Assembly: GCA_014805015.1 (NCBI GenBank)
Contig: JAAUYQ010000087.1
Location: 1-33,403 of the forward strand
Source of the DNA: Clostridia bacterium
GTDB lineage: Bacteria; Bacillota; Clostridia; Christensenellales; Christensenellaceae
DNA: 33,403 bases
Reading direction: 5' to 3'
Made by a program: the position numbers and the translations under genes. Within the stretch, counting starts at the first letter, position 1. Each line of letters begins with the position of its first letter. The notes beneath the pieces were generated by a model. It was given only the letters and a program-made list of their open reading frames with translations, did no database searches and was not told where the DNA came from. Shown one piece after another: positions 1-8,600 of this stretch.

Positions 1-7
1 CGATCAA

Positions 8-13
8 CCTCCT
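8..13 (-). promoter_or_regulatory. Ribosome binding site for a gene beyond the left edge
   Basis: On the minus strand these bases read AGGAGG, a near-perfect Shine-Dalgarno, with seven bases left before the window ends. A start codon just outside the window is expected. A TATACT -10-like hexamer lies upstream on the same strand (plus 34-39), but its -35 is poor. Only the ribosome binding site is reasonably supported. Confidence 0.45.
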
Positions 14-56
14 GTTCTTCTCACCCTCACAGTATACAGAACCGCAGCTGCTAGAA

Positions 57-272
57 TCACCCCTTTTCAAGCAGCGATTTTAACGATTGTTGGCAGATTT
101 CACCGCCCGTCGGTATATAAGGGTAACCTCTGCGGTTTGGCATCCTGGCGATCAACGTTTTGTCTGCATTCCCCGCCAGGTGCTGAATTACGTCCTTGCT
201 GATATAATCTGTATCCAGCACATATGACACTGACACTTTTTCTATCTGGATTTTTACGGCTTTTTTATTCAA
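57..272 (-). CDS. Small hypothetical protein (71 aa)
   Basis: The reading frame opens with TTG and has no visible Shine-Dalgarno. The product has a balanced composition (lysine-rich start, then a segment containing ARMPNRRGYPYIPTGGE) and no membrane segment or motif that I recognise. It ends just upstream of the strong ribosome binding site that leaves the window, and it sits beside a broken insertion sequence. It may be the tail of a decayed gene rather than an intact one. The AT-rich composition matches the surrounding accessory region. No function is assigned. Confidence 0.25.
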   Translation of the reverse strand: MNKKAVKIQIEKVSVSYVLDTDYISKDVIQHLAGNADKTLIARMPNRRGYPYIPTGGEICQQSLKSLLEKG

Positions 273-378
273 AAGGAGCGATTTACGAAGTTTTCTAGGC
301 CTGTAGCCAAAAATATCTTGTCAGGAGAGATAATTTTGAATAGAATTTGAATATAATATGTTAAAGAGATAAATATGA

Positions 379-2141
379 GTGGCTCAAGGCCGTCCCCGTG
401 ACCCAGATACCCCACACAAAATGCGGATTCACGCTGTTGGAAATTATATGTACGCGGCCACGCCAGTGTACGTCGAGGATCCAGTAACCGGTAAATCAAG
501 ACTAACTTTCAAGCACTGGGGGAAACTGACAGCGGACATGAAATTCGTTCCAAGCAACGAGTTTATGCTGCTGTCTCCGCAGGAAAGAGCAGAAATGATT
601 TTCCCAGCCGACTGGGATCTGAGCCTCGTTTCCAGTCTTCCCTCAGAGCGGAAAGCGGGTCGACCGGCCTATGCAGCAGCAGATTCTGACAAGCTGTACG
701 GTGCTGTCTGGCTGCTTGAGCATGTAGCTCAGAAAGTGCACCTGACGGCGGATCTTGAGCAGGTCTTTGACGGCAACAGAGAAATGGCGCTGGACGTTCT
801 GACGGTTGCGATGTTCAGCGTTATCTCTTCGCGGCCGTTCAGTCACCTGAGCAGATGGCAGCAGATTGAACGGTATCCCGCTGTTCACCAGCTGACGCCG
901 GCAGTTTTGAATCGGTTGTGCAGCAGAATCACAGAGCAGAACCGTATGGATCTGTTCCGACTCCGGAGGCAGCGGCTTGGAAACCATAACCTCTGCGCCG
1001 TGGATTCCACGACGCGGACAGCGTGCGGAGATTCGCTTGCGGACGCCAAAATCGGGAAACGAAAAGACGGCCACTATCATCGGCAGACAACCGAGGTTGT
1101 GGTCTGCTCGCTGGAGACACATGAGCCGGTATACAACCGAACTTTCCAGGGCAACACGTCGGACAGCCGCAGTCTGCGTGTCATTCTGGCAGAACTCCAG
1201 CACGCTGGGTTCGATGATCTGGTGCTGGTTTCGGACCGGGGCTACCAATGCGACCAGAATCTGACGATGTGCATCCGGAAGCATCAGGCTCTTGTGTCGG
1301 CAGCTTCCGTGCGGCAGAAAGTGATCCTGGACAAGATTGATTCCCTGTCATGGATAAACGGTGTTCCAGGGGATCTCGAATGGATTGGCGATCATCATGT
1401 ACTCGGGGTGCAGTACGATCTCGAGCGCAAGGTGCCGGGTCGCAAGGATGTCATGAAGACATCTGACCGTCTTCGTCTGAATCTGTACTACAACCCCGAG
1501 ACGGCATGGAACAAACAGCAGAAGTTGCAGGAAAAGGTGAGCAAAGAGCGTAAAGAGCTCGAAAAGCTGCAACACACTCAGACCCCGCTAACCGCTGCAG
1601 CGGCCAAGAAGTTCAAGTAATTTACAGTGACCAGACATGCTGAAACGGACGTCATTGAACAGTATGCTCGCAACGATGAAGCCATCCGGAAAGCTTCAAA
1701 GGCTTTCGGCTTCTTTGCTGTCGTCACACTGGGCGTTGACTATAGTGCAGCGGAGACCCTTTCTGTTTACCGCCTCCGCGATGAGCAGGAAAAGTACTTC
1801 ACCAGTATGAAATCGCGTCTGAAAGCAGACAGACAGCACTGTTGGTCAGAAGCAGCGAAGACAGGCAGGCGTCTCATCGAATTTGCAGGACTTATCCTGA
1901 TATCTTACGTGAGGTACATTTGGACGCAGTCTGGGGTGCTTCGCAAAGCATTCCCCTATATCTCTGCCATGCTCGAGGAGATGCAGCCGATCCACTGCCT
2001 GGAGCATACCGGACGAACCAGGGTTATCACGCCTTTTATAGTAAACAGCTGATCATCTGCAGGGAGTTCGGCTTTGAGGTGCCTAAAGACTGTTCGCCAG
2101 CATACACGCGGGCCAAAAGGCGAAAGAGGCAGAAAATATAA
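379..2141 (+). pseudogene. IS1634-like (IS4 superfamily) transposase, broken
   Basis: This is a DDE transposase of the IS4 superfamily, closest in layout to IS1634, about 585 codons when joined. The first catalytic Asp is in AVDSTTR (residue 209) and the second in VSDRGYQ (residue 286). The Glu lies in YRLRDEQEKYFTSMK, which fits the family's Y-(2)-R-(3)-E-(6)-K signature exactly. Two lesions break it. An in-frame TAA at 1618-1620 separates the Asp-bearing part from the Glu-bearing part, and reading continues in the same frame from 1621. A second lesion near 2035-2046, equivalent to one lost base, moves the conserved basic C-terminus (ending RAKRRKRQKI) into another frame ending at 2141. The start is taken as GTG at 379 and is uncertain. 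I could not identify convincing terminal inverted repeats or a target duplication. The element is almost certainly immobile unless helped in trans. Confidence 0.88.
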
Positions 2142-2328
2142 TACAGACAAAATATGAATAAAAACCCTGAAAAATCCAGATTGAGAAAAAAACGTAGCTG
2201 CTTTTGTCATTACAAAGATACCAAAATACGACATCAGCAGTATGATGAAATATCCGAAACGTCGGCAGCGAAAGCATGCCCGTGACGAGGCGAGAATGAC
2301 CGAAGTCGCGTAAGAGCCGCTTTGGGAA

Positions 2329-2569
2329 TTGCAATGCAGGATAGCCGCTCATGCATGGTCGGGGTCGGCCATTGCAACTGCATTGCAAATACGACCGTGC
2401 CGCAGCTTGCAATTAAATGCTTCCGCAAACGCAGCTATTTGCAATACATGCAGCCGGGTTGCAATACCGGACGCAGCGATTTGCAATGAGACCTTGTGGC
2501 ATTTGCAGCTGGCTTGCAATGCACTTGCAGCCAAAAGCCGGCCATTGCAGTCATTGCTAGGACTTGCAA
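2329..2569. repeat. Cluster of TTGCAA/TTGCAG hexamers with near-helical spacing
   Basis: Nine copies of the palindrome TTGCAA start at 2329, 2372, 2383, 2407, 2439, 2459, 2481, 2514 and 2564. Three TTGCAG copies start at 2503, 2525 and 2545. Several are extended to ATTTGCAAT or GCTTGCAAT. Successive distances are 43, 11, 24, 32, 20, 22, 22, 11, 11, 20 and 19 bases, mostly close to multiples of about 10.8. An 11-base step is not a codon multiple, so this is not a coding repeat, and overlapping reading frames on both strands look like chance. The cluster fills most of a 520-base gene-free stretch (2142-2664). It could be an array of protein-binding sites or a mobile-element-derived repeat. Confidence 0.7.
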
Positions 2570-2600
2570 AAGTGCAGACCGACCCCGAGGGATGCATCAG

Positions 2601-2633
2601 AGGGATGGTAGAATGCACTTTTCTACAATCCCT
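2601..2633. terminator. Hairpin, possible terminator near the GNAT gene
   Basis: AGGGAT-G-GTAGAA pairs with TTCTAC-A-ATCCCT, giving 12 base pairs with one mismatch and a 7-base loop. Only two or three T residues follow on the plus strand and none of note on the minus strand, so termination is uncertain. It lies 31 bases beyond the stop codon of the minus-strand acetyltransferase gene. Confidence 0.4.
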
Positions 2634-2664
2634 TTCGATTATGCTCTTTTATAAATCGGAATTA

Positions 2665-3105
2665 TTAGGTATCAATACGTACCATATCTACAAGAGTTCG
2701 ATTCCGATATATTAAATCAGTTCGCTGGGTAAAACCCATCTTTTCCCAAAAAGCATTGCCTTTTTCGTTATGAGCAAAAGCCACCAGGTTGACTTTATAG
2801 ATACCTTGTGCCTTTAAGGCGTTGAGAGCGGTCTCAACCAATTGCTTGCCAACACCTTGCCGCTGGTAGGATGGAGATACTGCTGTGTGACTAATATAGC
2901 CGCGCCGACCATCATGCCCTGCGAGAATCGCACCAATGATATCGCGCTGTTCCAAAGCGACAAAACAGGTATCTGGATTCCGGGCAAGGTACTTTGCAAT
3001 ACCTTCCCGTGAATCGTCCAAGTTGTTCAATCCCATTCCAGGACAACTCAGCCATAGAGCATATACGCTATCATAGTCATCGAGCTGCATATTCCGCATT
3101 TCCAA
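2665..3105 (-). CDS. GNAT family N-acetyltransferase
   Basis: This is a 146-residue single-domain acetyltransferase of the GNAT fold, expected to move an acetyl group from acetyl-CoA to a small molecule or protein amine in the cytoplasm. The acetyl-CoA loop is visible as YQRQGVGKQLV (about residues 79-89, Q/R-x-x-G-x-G). It follows the typical beta-4 strand YISHTAVSP. The C-terminal VNLVAFAHNEKGNAFWEKMGF carries the usual N-x-x-A-x-x-F/Y helix. The start is TTG at 3105, with GAGGTGG seven bases upstream; the ATG two codons later would sit too far from it. The gene stands alone between IS debris and a hexamer cluster, and its AT-richer composition suggests recent acquisition. The substrate cannot be inferred. 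Confidence 0.85.
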   Translation of the reverse strand: MEMRNMQLDDYDSVYALWLSCPGMGLNNLDDSREGIAKYLARNPDTCFVALEQRDIIGAILAGHDGRRGYISHTAVSPSYQRQGVGKQLVETALNALKAQGIYKVNLVAFAHNEKGNAFWEKMGFTQRTDLIYRNRTLVDMVRIDT

Positions 3106-3289
3106 GGTTAGACCACCTCAAATTTCGATTTTGCCGGCAGCCGTTGCACTAGAAGAACGCAGCGAATGGAGATTCATGACATATAACAGCTAAACCAACC
3201 AGTTGTGGTAAATTTAGCAGCCCTTAATGACGCACGAGACGCCCTCTAAATGCTCGATGGGCTCTTTTCTGGAATTTAGCGCGGCTTAA

Positions 3290-3538
3290 TCACAGGCGTT
3301 GACTTGAGAATCCACTACTTACGGCTATTCTTCCGCGGTACAATTTTGGCGGTTTCTGTGTCGAAGACCGCATCGTTAAATCCTTCACTATTGCTTCCAC
3401 GAACAGAGGCAGGAACCGGCTAAATATTCCAGTTACTGCCTCAATAGCCTGCGGCGCATTTGTCCATGTTGCCAGCGGTGCCTCGCGCAACAGGTCGGCT
3501 TCCAATTTCTGCATCAAGTCATGTATAATCTGTTCCAC
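3290..3538 (-). pseudogene. Small ORF, probable truncated transposase N-terminus
   Basis: This 82-residue frame starts at GTG and carries an amphipathic helical N-terminus (MEQIIHDLMQKLEADLLREA, then FSRFLPLFVEAIVKDL), followed by a basic, irregular tail after about residue 55. The helical opening resembles the start of ISLre2-type (UPF0236) transposases in general character, but I cannot prove homology by eye. The tail looks like out-of-frame sequence, as expected if the gene was cut by a deletion. An inverted repeat covering its ribosome binding site (3539-3586) is typical of IS leader regions. It is probably a remnant. Confidence 0.3.
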
Positions 3539-3586
3539 GGAGACCGTCTTTCTAGTGTTTTTCTCACTTTCTTGAATACGGTCTCC
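3539..3586 (-). promoter_or_regulatory. Inverted repeat covering a ribosome binding site
   Basis: GGAGACCGT (plus 3539-3547) and ACGGTCTCC (3578-3586) form a perfect 9-bp stem around a 30-base AT-rich loop. On the minus strand the upstream arm contains the GGAG of AAAAGGAG, and the other arm abuts the GTG of the small ORF. In the folded RNA the Shine-Dalgarno would be largely masked, the kind of control often seen at IS transposase genes. Confidence 0.5.
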
Positions 3587-3669
3587 TTTTATGATTAGTC
3601 AACTATATCTCTAAAAGTCCACAGCAAATCCACGCGGCCCCCTGCGCGATCCCAATTCATCCAAGCGCG

Positions 3670-4065
3670 CGGCTAATCTCTATGTATGTGGGGCTGATGC
3701 TGCCAGACTCAGGGCCCTTTACCGTGATATGCGGTTTACCCCCACGCATGTGGGGCTGACGAGTCTTCCATTACTGCGTCAGGCGGCGGAAGCGGTTTAC
3801 CCCCACGCATGTGGGGCTGACCGCAGCAAGGCAGAGCGGGAAGCGTGGCTCAGCGGTTTACCCCCACGCATGTGGGGCTGACGCCTTGGCTGCCGTTGCG
3901 TTCATAGTATGATCCGGTTTACCCCCACGCATGTGGGGCTGACGACAGAAGGAGCACAACCCGTTTGAATCACAGCGGTTTACCCCCACGCATGTGGGGC
4001 TGACGACCTTATCGCGTATCAACCGCACGCACTCTGCGGTTTACCCCCACGCATGTGGGGCTGAC
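3670..4065 (-). CRISPR. Type I-E-like CRISPR array, 7 repeats and 6 spacers
   Basis: Six identical 29-base repeats start at 3732, 3793, 3854, 3915, 3976 and 4037, exactly 61 bases apart, with 32-base spacers. On the plus strand the repeat begins CGGTTTACCCCCACGCATG and ends GGGGCTGAC. The CCCCAC/GTGGGG arms form the hairpin. A degenerate seventh copy occupies 3670-3698, separated by a 33-base spacer; it keeps the GTGGGGCTGA end but loses the left arm. Read on the minus strand the repeat ends GTAAACCG, matching the usual I-E crRNA handle (ATAAACCG in E. coli). Transcription should therefore run leftward, with the decayed copy at the trailer end as normally seen. No cas gene lies within this window on either side. 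Spacer origins cannot be determined here. Confidence 0.97.
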
Positions 4066-4242
4066 ACTTTGAGTTTAAGCCAAAAATCCGTCAAAAGCAA
4101 CCGACTAGTATCGATATCTCATATCGATCTCGTTATATATTGCTTATTTGTTTTTTCTCGCTTGGCACACGAACCTGCCACATGTGCGACGTCAGCCTAA
4201 TAGCAAAAAACATTCTGCTCATTTCAGCCATTCGCGACTCGC
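4066..4242 (-). promoter_or_regulatory. Putative CRISPR leader
   Basis: This gene-free, AT-rich stretch abuts the intact end of the array, where the leader of a minus-transcribed I-E array should be. It contains a run of T residues and ATATCGAT-type repeats (ATCGATATC, ATATCGATC). I cannot fix a promoter or an IHF site. The assignment rests on repeat orientation and on the degenerate repeat lying at the opposite end. Confidence 0.45.
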
Positions 4243-5673
4243 TTATGCCGTCTTATTCTGTTGTAATCTGCTGCAACGCAATACAATCCCAAGCCGGATG
4301 AGACCGCCTGTCAGGATCATCGCGCCTGACACGAGCAGCACTGTATATAGATCGGGTACAAATGCGCGCACCACCCAGTACGGCGCATCAAAAAAGACAG
4401 GCGGGGCTGCAAACAGGATCACAGCTGCAGAACAGTAGCCCAGTGCACTCAGCAGGGACAGGCACGGCTTTGTTTGGCCGCAGCGGCGATTGAAACGTGG
4501 GATCCGCAACAGCGCCATAGTGCCGGCTATGAGCAGCCCTGCATATATCAGATCGAACATGCCGTGTCTGCGCCAGTATTCTCCAGCTTCAATCCCGCCC
4601 GGTTCCATGCCCAGAATGCTCATAACCAGGTTCCACCCAATCCGATCCATCAGATCCGTGCCGACGAGATAATCGTTCATGTCAGCCATAAAGATGATAC
4701 CAAGACCTGCCTGCGGCAGCAGGTACATACACGTCATGCCTGTCTCAACCAGGCCGGCATGCCTGTAAACTGTCTGCGGCAATGGCTTGTGAATGACGTT
4801 CCATCCAAAACCATAGGCATATGGGATTTCATCTTCAACGGGAACAGCCTCATCAAACATGCGCTGCAGGCCTGCCGCAGACACGACTCCCTCGCCCCCG
4901 CGCAGGTACTTCTGCAGATAGCGTTCCATGTCACGCAGACTCGAACTGATGTAGCCGGCAGATGGCTGAATCCAGTCATCGGTGTCCGGAAACTGCGGCG
5001 CCGCTGAGACTGGAACGCCGAACCAGTTGGCGTACTGGTCAGCCAGTCCGTTCTGTATCGTCTCTGCCGGTTCTGCACTCGTGTGCAGCATGCCGAGCGG
5101 CGTCAAAACATGCTCTCTGAGGTAGTCTGAATATGTCTGCCCGGAAACGCGTTCAACAATGCGCCCGAGCAGGGCGTAGTTCAGATTTGAATAAACGTGT
5201 CTTCCTGGCGGGCTCTCCGGGACCTCATCGATCGACGTCTGATACGTACCATAGCCGCTTGTGTGGTTCAGCAGCTGCCGGATCGTGACGCCCCGCGCAG
5301 CGGTATCCACGTAGTCTGATACTGGCTCGTCCAGATCGAGAGCGCCGCTCTCAGCCAGCTGCATGATGCAAAGCGCGGTAAACGACTTGCTGAGAGATCC
5401 GAGAAGGAACACTGTGTCTTCCGTAACATTTGTACCGTAAAAACGCTCAAATACGACGCCGTCAGCATCCACCACAGCAATGGCCATCGCAGGAATATGC
5501 GACTCCGCCACAGCCGCGTCGAGGGCTTCAAGTGCCGCCGGATCAAGCTCAGCGGCGTAACTGCCCGCTGGAAACAGCAAAACCGCTGCAAGAAGCAGCG
5601 CCATGGTAGCGCGCACTCCGGCAGCCAGGTTCCGCCGCCCTGAACAGCACTTATGCGAAATACTGGACAGCAC
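4243..5673 (-). CDS. Membrane-anchored serine hydrolase (class C beta-lactamase/PBP4*-like)
   Basis: This exported serine hydrolase has the beta-lactamase/DD-peptidase fold. Numbered from the first GTG, it has a signal-like hydrophobic segment (MALLLAAVLLFPAGSYAA, 24-41), the nucleophile motif S-L-S-K (93-96), Y-S-N (161-163) and H-A-G (305-307) in place of the KTG box. After the catalytic domain come three predicted membrane helices (about 372-389, 405-426 and 442-466). That tail makes it a tethered peptidase or esterase rather than a soluble resistance enzyme. The start is uncertain: GTG at 5673 overlaps purL by 23 bases and has no good ribosome site, whereas ATG at 5604 has GGAG eleven bases upstream. 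It is the last gene of the purine transcription unit, with no terminator seen in between. The substrate is unknown; peptidoglycan or peptides are plausible. Beta-lactam resistance should not be assumed. Confidence 0.88.
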   Translation of the reverse strand: MLSSISHKCCSGRRNLAAGVRATMALLLAAVLLFPAGSYAAELDPAALEALDAAVAESHIPAMAIAVVDADGVVFERFYGTNVTEDTVFLLGSLSKSFTALCIMQLAESGALDLDEPVSDYVDTAARGVTIRQLLNHTSGYGTYQTSIDEVPESPPGRHVYSNLNYALLGRIVERVSGQTYSDYLREHVLTPLGMLHTSAEPAETIQNGLADQYANWFGVPVSAAPQFPDTDDWIQPSAGYISSSLRDMERYLQKYLRGGEGVVSAAGLQRMFDEAVPVEDEIPYAYGFGWNVIHKPLPQTVYRHAGLVETGMTCMYLLPQAGLGIIFMADMNDYLVGTDLMDRIGWNLVMSILGMEPGGIEAGEYWRRHGMFDLIYAGLLIAGTMALLRIPRFNRRCGQTKPCLSLLSALGYCSAAVILFAAPPVFFDAPYWVVRAFVPDLYTVLLVSGAMILTGGLIRLGIVLRCSRLQQNKTA

Positions 5674-8600
5674 TGCGGAACAGGCCCATATCGTAGCTCC
5701 CCGCTACGTTCCGGTAGAGATTTTCGCCAATGCGCTCACTGTGGCCCATCTTTCCGAAAATCCGGCCGTCCGGCGAAGTGATCCCCTCAACCGCCCAGAC
5801 GGAACCATTCGGATTCCAGTCAGTATCCATACTGGGCCTGCCGTCCTCGTCAACGTACTGGGTCGCAATCTGGCCGTTCTGCGCAAGTGCCGTCAGCACC
5901 TCTGGAGAAGCCAGGAATCGTCCCTCCCCATGGGATACTGGTACAGAATAGACCTCGCCCGGTTTTGTCCCAAGCAGCCACGGAGAGCGACAGTTCACAA
6001 CGGCAGTTCGCACAATCATGGACTGGTGCCGCCCAATCGTATTCGCAGTAAGCGTAGGCGAAGTCTCGTCCGGCTGCCGGATTTCCCCGTACGGCACAAG
6101 CCCTGTCTTGATGAGTGCCTGGAAACCGTTGCAGATACCCAGCATGAGGCCATCTCTGTTTTTCAGAAGATCATGCACAGCGTCAGACACGCGCGGATTT
6201 CTGAGCAGCGAAACGATGAATTTCGCCGAACCCTCGGGTTCGTCGCCGCCTGAGAAACCACCAGGCAGAAAGACAATCTGCGCCTGCTGTATCAGTTTCT
6301 CCAGCTCTTCCACAGAAGCGCTGAGGTCGGCCGGGGTAAGGGTCCGCATCACCAGAATCTGTGGATCGAGGCCGCCGGCAATGCACGCCCGCGCTGAATC
6401 GTACTCGCAGTTGGTTCCGGGAAATACCGGGATCACCACGCGCGGACGCGCCAGAGCCGGTCCATGGTAGACAGGCGTCGCGCTCGGGACCGGCTGAATC
6501 TGCAGAGCTTCGCCGCCTTCCGTCTGCGTCGGATAAACGTCCGCAAGAACTGCCTCGCTCAGCGAGAGCAGATTGCTTACCTGCTCTTCATCACTGCCGA
6601 TCCGGATGCGGGCAGCTGAAGTCGTGGTTCCGATCTGCTGCGCTTCTGGAATGTCAACCGGTGCCGTCAGTTCAGCCACAATGGTGCCGGCTGCCGCTTT
6701 CCACAAAAGGTCCTGCATGTCAGATTCAAAGCCGATGCCGTTTCCAAAGGACATATTGATAATGCCCTCTGCAGGTGTCCTCTCAACCGCCCAGGCGGCC
6801 CGCACCCTGCCTTCTGCTGCCAGCGCGAGCATCGCATCCCACGCCGCCTCGCGGTTTCCATCTGATCCGAACAGGTAGACCGGGCTGCCGGCAGTCTTGA
6901 ATTCCGGCGACAGCACCGCTTTCGCATCAATCGGCGTCACAGCAAACGAAATCAGGGTAGGCGGCACATCGAGATCGAGAAAAGAGCCGCTCATCGAGTC
7001 CTTGCCGCCTATCGCCGGCCGCCCGTACTGCAGCTGCGCCACCAGAGCTCCAAGCAGTGCTGCAAACGGTAGTCCCCAGCGTTCCGGATCTTCGCCCGGT
7101 CGCCCGAAGAATTCCTGCATCGTAAGATACGCCTTTTTCCAGTCCCCGCCGGCTGCAACCAGCTTGGCGAGAGAAACCTCCACGCTCTCAAAAGCGCCCT
7201 GATACGGATTCGCGCTCATCACCGCAGGATCAAAAGCCCAGGACATGAGACTGGCCTGGGACGTCGTCTCGTCAGGTGCGACAGGCAAAAGTGCAGCCAT
7301 CACCTGCGCCGGCGTTCTCTGCGAGCGCCCACCAAACGGCATGAGGACGGAGCCCGCGCCAACAGTACTGTCAAACCGTTCGGTGAGGCCGCGCCGGGAC
7401 GCAAAGGCCAGGTCAGACGCTGCTTCGCGGAGCGAAGACGGCAGCGAAGACGGCTCACTGCCACGCGCAGGAACGCGCACGCCGGCCTGCCGGACAGCTC
7501 CGTTCGTATTCAGAAAGGCACGCGAAAGGTCGAGAACGGTCCTGCCCTGCCATTTCATGACCATTCGGGGTTCGGCCTGCACAGAAGCAACCGGATAGGC
7601 TTCAACGTTTTCCCGGGCCGCTGCCTCAGTGAACCGTTCAACGTCCCCCGGGGCCACAACGACGGCCATCCGCTCCTGGCTTTCTGAGATCGCCAGTTCT
7701 GTACCGTCAAGCCCTTCGTACTTTTTGCGGACAGCGTCAAGGTCAATTACCAGACCGTCGGCAAGCTCGCCTACCGCAACGGCAACGCCGCCGGCTCCGA
7801 AATCGTTGCACCGCTTGATCATGCCGGCCGCTTCCGGGTTACGGAAAAGGCGCTGCAGTTTCCGCTCTTCCGGAGCATTCCCCTTCTGCACTTCGCTCGC
7901 CATCGAGGAAAGCGAAGTGAGATCGTGCGTCTTCGAGGAGCCAGTCGCGCCGCCGATACCGTCCCGGCCGGTTCTGCCGCCGAGCAGGATGACGACATCT
8001 CCCGGCTCCGGCCGTTCCCGCCGCACTGCATCAGAGCGCACTGCACCGACCACAGCGCCGGTCTCCAGGTGCTTGGCAATATAGCCGGGATGGTACACTT
8101 CCGCCACATGACCGGTCGCAAGCCCGATCTGATTGCCGTACGAGGAGTACCCTTCCGCCGCTGTCTGCGCAATCCGCCGCTGCGGCAGCTTGCCTTTGAG
8201 CGTCCCGGCAAACGGCGCGCGTGGATCACCGCAGCCGGTGACGCGCATTGCTTGGTGCACGTAGGCCCGGCCGGACAGCGGGTCCCGGATGCAGCCGCCG
8301 ATACAGGTCGCCGCGCCGCCAAACGGTTCAATCTCCGTCGGATGATTGTGCGTCTCATTCTTGAACATGAGAAGCCAGTCCTGCTCTGCGCCGTTCACGA
8401 CGGCCGGAACATGAATCGAGCAGGCGTTCACTTCTTCACTCTCGTCGAGTTCCGGCAGCAGACCACGCTTCTTGAGCAGTTTTGAGCCGAGGGTTGCCAT
8501 ATCCATCAGAGTCACAGGCCGGCTGTTGGCGTCGTCCCCGTATACTTCCGAGCGTGCCTGCAGGTATTCCTCCCAGGCCCGGCTCACTTCCGGCTCCTCT

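Noticed and set aside
2329-2715. Reading frames on both strands through the TTGCAA cluster (128 and 89 codons)
   Set aside because: They overlap on opposite strands, have odd cysteine-rich composition created by the hexamers, lack ribosome sites and the repeat step is not a multiple of three.
3994-4200. Reading frame running through the last CRISPR repeats
   Set aside because: It is made largely of repeat and spacer sequence, so it is a by-product of the array.
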